From NCBI GenBank assembly GCA_003453555.1, contig DMLA01000104.1, forward strand, positions 6,071 to 24,422: a stretch of DNA of 18,352 bases, given 5' to 3'. This document shows positions 6,821-13,838 of this stretch, one piece after another. The notes under the pieces are model-generated. The model was not told the origin of the DNA, did not search any database, and saw nothing but the letters and a program-made list of their open reading frames with translations. The translations under genes and the position numbers were made by a program. This stretch comes from Chloroflexota bacterium (GTDB lineage Bacteria; Chloroflexota; Anaerolineae; UBA7937). Within the stretch, counting starts at the first letter, position 1. Each line of letters opens with the position of its first letter.

Positions 6821-6822
6821 CT

Positions 6823-7659
6823 TCAGGTACCCATCAAAACGGCTAAGAGAGCCAGGGCTAGGAGGGTGCCCCCCCACAGCCAATCGGAGGGTTTGAGGCG
6901 GAAAGTGCCTAACATTTGGGCTTCCCCCTGGAAGCCACGAGAGAGCATGGCCAGATAGACCCCTTGGCTGAGATGGTACGATTTGGCCAGAAGGGTGCTG
7001 GCGCTGGCGGCTATCCAGCGACGGTTCTCCCCACTCGTCATTTGGCCCACCGTGCGGCTCTGGCGAGCCAGGAACATGCTATTAGCGGTGTGGAGGAGAA
7101 GAAAGGCGTACCGGTAGGCCATGCCCAAAATGAGGATGAAGACCTGGGGTAGGTGAAGGATACGGAGAGCCTTGAGGAGGGTGGCCCAGGGGGTGGTGAG
7201 GACTGAAAGGACCGCTAGGGAGACGGAGACCCCGACCCGCAAAACCAAGAAGGTCGCGGTGCGTAAACCCTGCATGGTAATGGCTAGATGGAACCGGTCG
7301 CTCTGCCATAAGGTGACGATGGGCTCTCCCGGGGTGAAGATGTTGAACAGGGCGGGTAAGGCGACCAACCCGGTGAAGAAGGGTATAACGAGCCAGACCC
7401 GCTTGATGAAGAAGCCTAGAGGTATCCGGGAACGCCAAGCCAGAAGAAGGGTCAGAAAGTAGAGCGCCACGATGATGAGGAGTCCCTTGGAGAGGCTGAC
7501 CGCCAGCAGCAGGGCTAGGAAGGTGATCACCTTCACTCGGGGATCTAGATTTTGCAGGAGGCCCTCCTTCCTTGCCAGTTCCTCGGAGAAGATAGCCTCC
7601 TCCAGGGTAGCGGCGATATCAGCGATGCTCCTCTCGATAAAGCCCCCTCTAGCGCTCAT
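6823..7659 (-). CDS. cbiQ: Energy-coupling factor transporter transmembrane protein CbiQ/NikQ (EcfT)
   Basis: CbiQ is the membrane scaffold that couples the ATPase to the substrate-binding subunit. From the ATG at 7659 the protein has 278 residues. It begins with a soluble stretch ending LDPRVKVITFLALL, the usual CbiQ entry into the first helix. About five hydrophobic segments follow, with the two short arginine motifs of EcfT coupling helices (ARQSRTVG, 198-205, and LSRGFQGE, 239-246). A strong GGAGG lies 4 nt before ATG 7659. Another ATG at 7686 is in frame, 10 nt after the cbiM stop, without a Shine-Dalgarno, so the shorter form is chosen. A longer open frame to 7911 runs over cbiM and is a shadow. 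The gene sits between the S-component gene and cbiO, as in most cbi/nik operons. Confidence 0.9.
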   Translation of the reverse strand: MSARGGFIERSIADIAATLEEAIFSEELARKEGLLQNLDPRVKVITFLALLLAVSLSKGLLIIVALYFLTLLLAWRSRIPLGFFIKRVWLVIPFFTGLVALPALFNIFTPGEPIVTLWQSDRFHLAITMQGLRTATFLVLRVGVSVSLAVLSVLTTPWATLLKALRILHLPQVFILILGMAYRYAFLLLHTANSMFLARQSRTVGQMTSGENRRWIAASASTLLAKSYHLSQGVYLAMLSRGFQGEAQMLGTFRLKPSDWLWGGTLLALALLAVLMGT

Positions 7660-7688
7660 TACACCTCCGAAACGAAACCGATTCATGG

Positions 7689-7700
7689 CTAGTGCACTAG
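7689..7700. repeat. 12-bp perfect palindrome over the cbiM stop codon
   Basis: CTAGTGCACTAG is a perfect 12-bp palindrome. On the minus strand it contains the cbiM stop codon TAG (7699-7697) and lies between cbiM and cbiQ. It could be a short transcript-processing hairpin or chance. Confidence 0.35.
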
Positions 7701-8719
7701 ATTTCGGTTGGCTGCCTGACCACCATTCTACTAACCAGCCAGGTGACCAGCGAGACCAGAACGATCCCCACGACGGCGGAGAGGATATACCCCAGGTTGG
7801 CGTTGAGGCCTGGCACTTCGTAATCGGGGATGGGGGCGGGCCAAATGCCCCCCAATCGCTCCAACCCTTGGGGGATGAAGCCCAATCCCAACTCCCGCAA
7901 CTCCTCGCCACCCCACTCGCCCCAAGCCGTTCCGGGGGCCAAGAGTCCCAGCGGGGCGAGGGTTATTAAAATGGCCAGACCGATCCACAGTATCCTCGTC
8001 CTGGGGGAGGCGACTGCCCTTTCCCTGGCCTCTGCCGGGAGTTCTGTGGTCAACATCAATAAGGGCTGATTGACTCGTTGTAGATAAGCGATTACCGATC
8101 CGGTGACGAGAGCCTCCACCACGCTAGCCACCAGGAGATGAGGCCCCATCATGGCCGGGATGGCTACCGAGAGGCCATAAGGTGCGTAGAGGGGTGTCCC
8201 GTCGGCGGCCTTAAAGAGGTAGGGTTGGAGGCCGAACTCGACAGCCGTGAAGAGAGCGGCGATGCTGAGAGCGACGTAGCCGGCTATCGCCGCCCCGATG
8301 GGCCGGCGTAGCGATGCCAGTTCGCTTCGCCCGCTGATCCAGCGATAGATATAGTAGCCCACGAAAGGCATCACCACGGCCATGTTGAAGCAGTTGGCCC
8401 CGAAGGCCAAGATCCCCCCGTCGCCGAAGCAGAGGGCTTGGATGGCCAAGGCCACGGAGATGGCGATCACCGCCGCCCAAGGTCCCAAGATGATGGCTAC
8501 CAGGGTGCTACCTACGGCGTGGCCGGTGGTTCCACCAGGGAGGGGGACGTTGAACATCATGATGACGAAGGAGAAGGCGGCGAAGAGGGCGATGAGGGGC
8601 ACCATTTTCGCGGTCAAAACCCACTTCACCTTCTGGCTGGCTCGGTACCAGAAGGGTGTAGCCGCGGCGTACATCACGGCGCAACTGGCAGGGCTCAGGT
8701 ATCCGTCTGGGATGTGCAT
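7697..8719 (-). CDS. nikMN: ECF nickel transporter substrate-binding protein, NikM-NikN (CbiM plus PDGLE-like) fusion
   Basis: This membrane S-component captures Ni2+ (or Co2+) for the CbiQO module. The mature N terminus MHIPDGYL supplies the Met1 amine and His2, and H67 in TGHAVG is at the position known as the third ligand in characterised NikM/CbiM proteins. CFGDGGILAFGANCFNMA (97-114) and MMGPHLL (190-196) are also family motifs, with about seven hydrophobic helices in residues 1-220. The extra C-terminal region (about 245-340) has two helices flanking LAPGTAWGEWGGEE and a PDY...GL...GYILS segment, resembling the NikN/PDGLE domain fused to nickel-type transporters. AAGGAG lies 9 nt before the ATG. 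Nickel is favoured by this fusion, the cooC neighbour and the CbiO His tail. The CbiM family is certain; the metal is inferred. Confidence 0.88.
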   Translation of the reverse strand: MHIPDGYLSPASCAVMYAAATPFWYRASQKVKWVLTAKMVPLIALFAAFSFVIMMFNVPLPGGTTGHAVGSTLVAIILGPWAAVIAISVALAIQALCFGDGGILAFGANCFNMAVVMPFVGYYIYRWISGRSELASLRRPIGAAIAGYVALSIAALFTAVEFGLQPYLFKAADGTPLYAPYGLSVAIPAMMGPHLLVASVVEALVTGSVIAYLQRVNQPLLMLTTELPAEARERAVASPRTRILWIGLAILITLAPLGLLAPGTAWGEWGGEELRELGLGFIPQGLERLGGIWPAPIPDYEVPGLNANLGYILSAVVGIVLVSLVTWLVSRMVVRQPTEI

Positions 8720-8755
8720 CTTTAGCGCTCCTTTCCCTTTATTCTCCAGCGAGGG

Positions 8756-9367
8756 CTACCCCCTCGCTTCAGTTGCCTCGTTCTTTCTCCCCCAGGCGAG
8801 GTAGCGATCCCCTTCTTCCTCAACTCCTATCTCCTCAAACCCCGCCTGGGCCAGCAAGGCCACCGTCTCCTTGGTTGAGGGCAGGAGGTCTCTCGCCACA
8901 GGCCCTCCGGCCCTGGTGTGGACGGCGTTAATGGTAGCCCGACTAGCCGTGTGCAAGATCAATAACCAGCCACCAGGGCGGAGGGTTCGGTAGATCCCTT
9001 CCAGGGCCTTTGATTTATCCTCGAAATGAGGAAAGCAGGCACAACAGAGGCTGAAGTCGAAGGAACAGGGCTCGAAGGGCAAAGCGTGGACATCGCCTTG
9101 GACAAGAGATACGGTTGGATGCTTAAATCGGGCTTGGGCTAGCATCTCGCTGGAGAGATCGAGACCCACGACTCTCGCCTCGGGGGCCAGGCCGACGAGG
9201 ATGGAGACCAGAACCCCCGTCCCCGTTCCCACATCGAGCACCTCCCTGGCGCGCCCCAACTCATAGGCGAAGGGGAGCAGAAGCCTCTCTAGATGGGCTT
9301 GGTCAACGGTGCGACTTTCATCCCATTTTGCTGCCCGGTTATCGAAGAAGTGGCGACGAGAACTCAT
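8756..9367 (-). CDS. Class I SAM-dependent methyltransferase, substrate unknown
   Basis: A 203-residue Rossmann methyltransferase. Motif I is VLDVGTGTGVL (43-53), motif II VVGLDLSSEML (66-76), motif III QGDVHALPFEPCSFD (90-104), and LRPGGWLLIL (129-138) follows. Unusual features are a cysteine/histidine cluster LCCACFPHF (C108, C109, C111, H114) where most relatives have a hydrophobic strand, and a conserved-looking H150 followed by ARDLLPSTKE. These could bind metal, but that is inference. It lies 26 nt after cooC and 36 nt before nikMN in one transcription unit, so a role in nickel or CODH-related chemistry is suggested by context only. The ATG at 9367 is the only reasonable start; the Shine-Dalgarno (GGGTGA) is weak. 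The fold is certain, the substrate unknown. Confidence 0.82.
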   Translation of the reverse strand: MSSRRHFFDNRAAKWDESRTVDQAHLERLLLPFAYELGRAREVLDVGTGTGVLVSILVGLAPEARVVGLDLSSEMLAQARFKHPTVSLVQGDVHALPFEPCSFDFSLCCACFPHFEDKSKALEGIYRTLRPGGWLLILHTASRATINAVHTRAGGPVARDLLPSTKETVALLAQAGFEEIGVEEEGDRYLAWGRKNEATEARG

Positions 9368-9393
9368 CAGTCAGTCACCCGATGATTCTTTGC

Positions 9394-10176
9394 TTAGACG
9401 AGACCGTCGAGAGATTCTATGATCTCGTTCATGGCTCTGCGAATTGGGGTCTTAAGGGGCAGGTCGATTAGCGGCTTGCCCAGGGCGTCGTAATCGGCTA
9501 CCGTCGAGTCTTCTGGTATCAAGCCCGCGAGTTCAAGCCCCTTCTCTCTGATAACGCTCTCCAATTGGGGAGCCAGAGTGGGTCGGCCATCTCCATCCAC
9601 CGAGACGCGGTTCACTATGAGGCGGATATGGGACGCATGGGTCTCTAACTCGTGGATCAGGTCGACGACACGGGAGGCGGCGATGAGACCTCGCATGGTG
9701 GGGTCGGAGACGATGAGGAGAAGGTCCACATCTCGGGTGGTGCGGCGGCTGAGATGTTCCAAGCCAGCCTCGTTGTCGATGACCACGTAGTCGTAACTCT
9801 TGGCCAAGTGGTCGATGCAGAAGCGGAGCAGATGGTTGGCGGCGCAGTAACAGCCCGGCCCTTCGGGACGGCCCATGGCCAGAAGGTCGAACCTCTCGGT
9901 CTCTACCAACGCTTGGTTGACCCTCACCTCTAAATAGTCGTGCTTGCTAATACCCCCCAGGCCTCCCCTGGAGACCTCTTGGAGGGTCTCTTCCCGAATA
10001 TCGCCTATCGTCTCCTCTAAAGGCACACCCAAGACTAGATGAAGGTTGGTGCTAGGGTCGGCGTCTATGGCTAGGATGCTGCCAGAGTGGTGCTCTATCA
10101 GGTGTTGAATCAGCAAGGCTGCAACCATAGTCTTGCCTGTGCCTCCCTTTCCAGCCACAGCGATGGTCCTAGTCAT
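9394..10176 (-). CDS. cooC: CooC-type ATPase for nickel insertion into carbon monoxide dehydrogenase
   Basis: CooC is a dimeric MinD/SIMIBI-class P-loop ATPase that delivers Ni to the C-cluster of carbon monoxide dehydrogenase. The 260-residue length is normal. The deviant Walker A GKGGTGKT (9-16, signature lysine K10) is followed by DADPS (38-42), the CXC metal-binding pair C109/C111 in GPGCYCAANHLLR, and the switch II/Walker B region VVIDNEAGLEHLSRR (131-145). The CXC with GPGCYCAAN is the strongest argument for CooC rather than other MinD relatives. It overlaps the regulator gene by 8 nt (ATGACTAG), with AAGGAG 6 nt before the ATG, so it is tightly coupled. It implies that the host has a Ni-CODH, probably for the Wood-Ljungdahl pathway or CO oxidation, outside this window. 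Confidence 0.92.
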   Translation of the reverse strand: MTRTIAVAGKGGTGKTMVAALLIQHLIEHHSGSILAIDADPSTNLHLVLGVPLEETIGDIREETLQEVSRGGLGGISKHDYLEVRVNQALVETERFDLLAMGRPEGPGCYCAANHLLRFCIDHLAKSYDYVVIDNEAGLEHLSRRTTRDVDLLLIVSDPTMRGLIAASRVVDLIHELETHASHIRLIVNRVSVDGDGRPTLAPQLESVIREKGLELAGLIPEDSTVADYDALGKPLIDLPLKTPIRRAMNEIIESLDGLV

Positions 10177-10600
10177 CTTCTTCTCCTTGACAATCGGCGC
10201 AGAGGCCGAAGATGGCGAAATGGTCTATCTGAGCCTTGAATCGATACCCCTCTTCCAAAGAGGCTTCTAACGGTTCCAGAAAGCGATGGTCGAACTCAAG
10301 GATCTTGCCGCAACATAGGCAGACCATGTGGTGATGCCGTTCCTCCTTCAATAGTTCATACAGGACCGAGCCCTGGCCCAAGTCGGTTACAGAGATAGCG
10401 TGATGTTCCTTCAAAAGTTCTAGAGTTCGATAGATGGTGGAGATGTTGATGTGAGGATACTCTTCTCTAACCTGCTCGTAGATATCTTCCGCACAGATGT
10501 GCCCCGGGCTATTTAGAATGGCTTGGAGTATCAGCATCCGTTGCGGGGTGGGGCGCAAGCCCAAACTACGTAGCAACGTCTCGCTTTCCGCTCTCGTCAT
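10169..10600 (-). CDS. Fur-family metalloregulator, probable nickel (Nur-like) repressor
   Basis: A 143-residue Fur-family DNA-binding protein. The winged helix has LRPTPQRMLILQAI (15-28) and recognition helix STIYRTLELL (54-63). The metal region shows HHHMVCLCCGKILEF (H89-H91, first structural pair C94/C97), H127 and the second pair C134/C137. The frame is open up to 10645, but that start lies upstream of the predicted transcription start. ATG 10600, with GGAG 5 nt ahead, is therefore chosen. It heads the operon cooC-methyltransferase-nikMN-cbiQ-cbiO and overlaps cooC by 8 nt, and an inverted repeat like a Nur box covers its transcription start. Context therefore points to nickel sensing and autorepression. 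The sequence alone does not separate Nur from Fur, Zur or PerR. Confidence 0.9.
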   Translation of the reverse strand: MTRAESETLLRSLGLRPTPQRMLILQAILNSPGHICAEDIYEQVREEYPHINISTIYRTLELLKEHHAISVTDLGQGSVLYELLKEERHHHMVCLCCGKILEFDHRFLEPLEASLEEGYRFKAQIDHFAIFGLCADCQGEEDD

Positions 10601-10614
10601 GGAGGCTCCAATTG

Positions 10615-10628
10615 TGCAATTAGTTGCA
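10615..10628. promoter_or_regulatory. Candidate operator for the Fur-family regulator (TGCAA-N4-TTGCA)
   Basis: The inverted repeat TGCAA-TTAG-TTGCA covers about +1 to +14 of the predicted fur transcript. It resembles the published Nur box (TTGCAA-like half-sites in inverted order about a 5-bp spacer), though the spacer here is 4 bp. A wider frame of related words is present: TTGTGC (10612-10617) faces GCACAA (10642-10647), and TGTGCA recurs at 10613 and 10629. The position suits repression of this operon. The repeat is seen directly; the regulator assignment is inferred. Confidence 0.5.
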
Positions 10629-10635
10629 TGTGCAT

Positions 10636-10664
10636 ATTCTAGCACAACAAGAGAAGGCTGTCAA
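10636..10664 (-). promoter_or_regulatory. Promoter of the nickel operon
   Basis: On the minus strand, a perfect TTGACA (10664-10659) is followed after 17 bp by TAGAAT (10641-10636), five of six consensus bases. Transcription should start near 10629. This places any start codon above that point outside the mRNA, which fixes the regulator's start at 10600. Confidence 0.8.
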
Positions 10665-10678
10665 GGAAGGGCACTTAA

Positions 10679-10707
10679 TTGACAAAAAGGCTCCCAGGGC
10701 ATATCAT
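10679..10707 (+). promoter_or_regulatory. Divergent promoter of the surface-glycan operon
   Basis: On the plus strand TTGACA (10679-10684) is followed after 17 bp by TATCAT (10702-10707), five of six bases. The start would be near 10714, about 21 nt before the ATG at 10735. It is back to back with the nickel-operon promoter: the two -35 boxes are 14 bp apart. Confidence 0.7.
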
Positions 10708-10734
10708 TCCCCCAGCGGGAGGCCGACGCTGGTC

Positions 10735-12306
10735 ATGTATGGGGTAAGGTTAGCAGAATATCGCCGCTGGACTGTAGGGCTCCTGGTCGTCGCCGCTGGC
10801 TTAGCCATCGCCTATCTACCTTTGACTTGGGTGGGGGTCTCGATAGTGGGGGCCATTGTCTTCCTAGCCATCCTCATCCGCCCCCATCTGGGGCTTTATC
10901 TCCTCATCTTCTCCATCCCCTTCGGCTCCTTGAAGGAAGTTCGGGCGGGGGTGATGAGCGTGGGGGTGACGGAACTTCTAGTCGGCTTGGTGCTGGCTGC
11001 CTGGTTGGCCCAGATGGTCGCCAGTCGGGAGATTAGAATCGGGCCCGCGCCTCTTCTTTTTCCCTTGCTCATCTTTCTCGTCGCCATCTCCTTCTCACTC
11101 TTGACCACTCTCTCCTTGCAATATAGCCTTAAGGGGCTCCTCGTCTGGCTGGAAGTCTTGGGCATATATCTCTTTGTGGCCACCTCTCTCGGGGGGAGGA
11201 GTTTTATCATCGCTATCCTCATCGCTGGGAGCCTGGAGGCGCTCCTGGGGGTCTATCAGTTTCTCTCCGGCGTGGGGCCGGAGAGTTTCATCCTCTTTGG
11301 CCGCTTCAGCCGGGCCTATGGGACCTTCGGCCAGCCGAACCCCTTCGGCGGATATCTGGGGCTGATATTACCTTTGGCCCTGGGCGTCACTTTCGCTGGC
11401 TGGCGGAGGCTTGAGAGTTTGTTCTTTTGGGGCCTGGGAGCCATCGGCCTGGCGGTCATGGGAACGGCCATGGTGATGTCCTGGTCGCGGGGGGCTTGGC
11501 TGGGGTCCCTGGCTGCTTTGGGCTTCGTGGCCCTGGTGGGGATTTGGACGGAGGCTTTCAAGCCTCAACTGATAGGCGTATTGATGGGGATCGGGGCAGG
11601 GGTTTTAAGCGGGCTCTGGTTCGGAGCCAGAGATATGGTCCTGGGTACCCTTGTCGGTGGTCTTGTGGCTATGGTCATAGGCGGGCTGACGGCCACCGCT
11701 CTGCGACGCCGTTGGGGGTTTCTGCTTTTGACTCTCCTACTCCTCTTGGGGGGGTTGTTTTTCCTCCTAGGAGGGGGGAGGCTCATACCGGCTACCCTAG
11801 TCGAACGGCTACTCGATTTTCTCCCCTACCTCAGGGGCATCGATGTAGAAGGGATACCCCTCAGCGATGAGAACTACGCCATAGTGGAGCGGCTGGCCCA
11901 TTGGCGGGCGGCCTGGAGGATGGTGAGTGATAAGCCCCTTTTGGGGGTGGGGATCGGGAACTACGTGCCCGTCTATCCGGCCTACGCTCTGCCTGGCTGG
12001 GAGGACCCCCTGGGCCATGCCCATAACTATTACTTGAATATCGCCGCCGAGGCAGGGCTTGTCGGTCTCGGGTGTTATCTATTCCTTTGGGGGGCTATCT
12101 TCTGGCACGGTTGGGGGGTCTATCGGGGGGCTGCAGACCAGTGGCGGAGCATCACCTTGGGGATCCTGGGGGTGATGGTCGCCTTTTGTGTTCATAGCCT
12201 CTTCGATAACCTCTACGTGCACGGCATGAATATACATCTGGCCCTCCTTTTGGGGCTTTTGGCGGTCATCGGTAAGAAGCCGCAGGAGGTCCCTTGCCAC
12301 GGATAA
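10735..12306 (+). CDS. O-antigen ligase/polymerase family membrane protein (Wzy/WaaL-like)
   Basis: A 523-residue integral membrane protein with about ten to twelve hydrophobic helices. Family features are GTFGQPNPFGGYLG (196-209), SWSRGAWLG (249-257), a large loop after about 350 with ERLAHWRAAWRMVSDKPLLG (385-404) and VGIGNYVPVYP, then the histidine motif LGHAHNYYLNIAAEAGLVG (427-444, H428 and H430), the hallmark of the Wzy_C/O-antigen ligase superfamily. Such proteins polymerise lipid-linked glycan repeats or transfer them to a lipid or protein acceptor on the outer face of the membrane. The ATG at 10735 with GGGAGG 12 nt upstream is chosen. The open frame back to a TTG at 10624 precedes the predicted transcript start and overlaps the regulator's promoter. 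It heads a four-gene operon; ligase versus polymerase cannot be decided. Confidence 0.85.
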   Translation: MYGVRLAEYRRWTVGLLVVAAGLAIAYLPLTWVGVSIVGAIVFLAILIRPHLGLYLLIFSIPFGSLKEVRAGVMSVGVTELLVGLVLAAWLAQMVASREIRIGPAPLLFPLLIFLVAISFSLLTTLSLQYSLKGLLVWLEVLGIYLFVATSLGGRSFIIAILIAGSLEALLGVYQFLSGVGPESFILFGRFSRAYGTFGQPNPFGGYLGLILPLALGVTFAGWRRLESLFFWGLGAIGLAVMGTAMVMSWSRGAWLGSLAALGFVALVGIWTEAFKPQLIGVLMGIGAGVLSGLWFGARDMVLGTLVGGLVAMVIGGLTATALRRRWGFLLLTLLLLLGGLFFLLGGGRLIPATLVERLLDFLPYLRGIDVEGIPLSDENYAIVERLAHWRAAWRMVSDKPLLGVGIGNYVPVYPAYALPGWEDPLGHAHNYYLNIAAEAGLVGLGCYLFLWGAIFWHGWGVYRGAADQWRSITLGILGVMVAFCVHSLFDNLYVHGMNIHLALLLGLLAVIGKKPQEVPCHG

Positions 12307-12716
12307 CGGAATTGGTGGAGAACCATAGGAAGTTGCTGGAGCGGTTCGTCAAGTGGTCGGTAGTGGGTGCCATCGGCGCGGTGGTGGATTACACCATCCT
12401 CATCGCCCTAGTGGAACGGGTGGGGCTCTACGCGCTCATCGCCCAGGCTATCTCCTTCACCTGTGCGGTGGTAAACAACTACATCTTGAACCGCACCTGG
12501 ACCTTCGGCGACATCAAGCATAAGGGGCCAGCTGTCCAGTTTACCCAGTTCTTCATCGTGAGCGTAGCGGGGTTAGGAACCAGGTCGGCCATATTCTACC
12601 TCTTATTCCGGAGGTGGGGCCTCTGGTACATCTACGCTACGGCTATCGCCATCATCGTAGTCCTGATTTGGAACTTCTTCGCCAATCTAGTTTGGACCTT
12701 CCGGGAGGCGGAGTAA
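12294..12716 (+). CDS. GtrA-family membrane protein
   Basis: A 140-residue protein with four hydrophobic helices: about 19-40 (VVGAIGAVVDYTILIALVERVG), 47-66, 84-104 and 110-132. FVKWSVVGAIGAVVDY, ISFTCAVVNNYILNRTWTF and the C-terminal WNFFANLVWTFRE are clear GtrA signatures. GtrA-like proteins are thought to help move or flip undecaprenyl-linked sugars used by cell-surface glycosyltransferases. The start is a TTG at 12294, overlapping the upstream gene by 13 nt and preceded by AGGAGG at 12284-12289. The strong Shine-Dalgarno and overlap support it over the internal TTG and GTG seven codons later. It is followed 3 nt on by a glycosyltransferase gene. Confidence 0.92.
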   Translation: MPRITELVENHRKLLERFVKWSVVGAIGAVVDYTILIALVERVGLYALIAQAISFTCAVVNNYILNRTWTFGDIKHKGPAVQFTQFFIVSVAGLGTRSAIFYLLFRRWGLWYIYATAIAIIVVLIWNFFANLVWTFREAE

Positions 12717-12719
12717 CGG

Positions 12720-13838
12720 TTGCGTATCGGGATAGACTACACGGCAGCGGTGCATCAGAGGGCGGGGATCGGGCGGTATGCGCGCGGTCTGGTGAGAGCC
12801 CTGGCACAATTAGATAGGGAGAACGAATATCTTCTCCTGGTGGCTGGTCGCCCGAAAGAGGAGGGTACCTTTCCCCCCAATTTTCGACTTCGGTATCTGC
12901 CCCTTTCCCCTCACTGGGCTACCGTCCTCTGGCAAAGGTTGCGGGTGCCTCTCCCCGCTGACCTTTTCACCGGGCCGCTCGACCTCTTTCACTCCCCCGA
13001 CTACGTGCTCCCTCCCCTCCGGAGAGGCAAGAGAGTCCTCACTATCCACGACCTCTCCTTCCTGCGCTATCCAGAGGGCGCTGACCCCCGGCTGCGCTGG
13101 TACCTCACCCAGGCTGTCCCCCGCTCTATCGGCCAAGCCGATCTGGTTCTGGCTGATTCCCAGAATACGAAGAGTGACCTCATCGAACTCTTGGGGGTAG
13201 AAGCGGGTAGGGTGGAGGTCTTGTACCCGGGGGTGGAAGAGCGGTTTCATCCTCTCTCAGAAGAATCTCTAGCGCCCGTGAGGATCCGATATAGTCTGGA
13301 TTTCCCCTTCATCCTCTCTGTGGGGACCTTAGAGCCACGGAAGAATCATGTGGGCCTCTTGCAAGCCTACTCCCTTTTGAGAGAGCCCCACCGGCTGGTC
13401 ATCGCCGGGGGAAAAGGGTGGCTCTATGAGGGCATCTTCCAAGAGGTAGAAAGGCTCTCTTTGGAAGAGCGGGTGTTCTTTTTGGGCTACGTGCCCGAAG
13501 AGGATCTGCCGGCCTTGTACAACCTAGCCGATCTCTTCGTTTTCCCCTCCCTTTACGAGGGGTTCGGCTTGCCACCACTGGAGGCCATGGCCTGCGGGAC
13601 CCCGGTAGTGGTCTCCGCTCTCTCCTCCTTGCCGGAGGTGGTGGGAGATGGAGCGCTCCTGGTACCGCCGCAAGAGGTCGAGGCCCTGGCTGAGGCCATG
13701 GAGAAGGCGCTAAGCGACCCCTCTCTGCGGGAGGAGTTGAGGAGCAAAGGTTTGGAGCGGGCGAAACGGTTCACTTGGAGCGAAGCGGCCAAGCGGCTCT
13801 TGGCTATCTATAAGCGAGTGGGAGGAGAGGATGGGTAA
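12720..13838 (+). CDS. Glycosyltransferase family 4 (GT-B fold)
   Basis: A 372-residue retaining glycosyltransferase of the GT4 type, expected to act in the cytoplasm on a lipid-linked glycan with a nucleotide-sugar donor. The N-terminal domain opens MRIGIDYTAAVHQRAGIGRYARGL (glycine-rich acceptor-side loop) and contains LTIHDLSFLRYPE (107-119) and ADSQNTKSDL (145-154). The C-terminal domain has SVGTLEPRKNH (200-210), FLGYVPEEDLPALYNLAD (254-271) and the EX7E motif E280-E288 in LYEGFGLPPLEAMACGTPVV. The start is TTG at 12720, with GGAG 6 nt upstream; the protein begins exactly where family members do. It overlaps the next gene by 8 nt. Substrate and linkage cannot be read from the sequence. 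Confidence 0.93.
   Translation: MRIGIDYTAAVHQRAGIGRYARGLVRALAQLDRENEYLLLVAGRPKEEGTFPPNFRLRYLPLSPHWATVLWQRLRVPLPADLFTGPLDLFHSPDYVLPPLRRGKRVLTIHDLSFLRYPEGADPRLRWYLTQAVPRSIGQADLVLADSQNTKSDLIELLGVEAGRVEVLYPGVEERFHPLSEESLAPVRIRYSLDFPFILSVGTLEPRKNHVGLLQAYSLLREPHRLVIAGGKGWLYEGIFQEVERLSLEERVFFLGYVPEEDLPALYNLADLFVFPSLYEGFGLPPLEAMACGTPVVVSALSSLPEVVGDGALLVPPQEVEALAEAMEKALSDPSLREELRSKGLERAKRFTWSEAAKRLLAIYKRVGGEDG

Noticed and set aside
7660..7911. Long 5' extension of cbiQ into cbiM
   Set aside because: The added stretch is Trp/Ser/Pro-rich shadow sequence of cbiM, and a strong Shine-Dalgarno marks the internal ATG.
10601..10645. Longer N terminus for the Fur-family regulator starting at 10645
   Set aside because: That codon lies above the predicted transcription start and inside the promoter; the family N terminus begins at the ATG at 10600.
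10624..10734. Longer N terminus for the O-antigen ligase-like protein from a TTG at 10624
   Set aside because: The added residues are polar and lie upstream of the promoter for this gene; the membrane protein starts naturally at ATG 10735.
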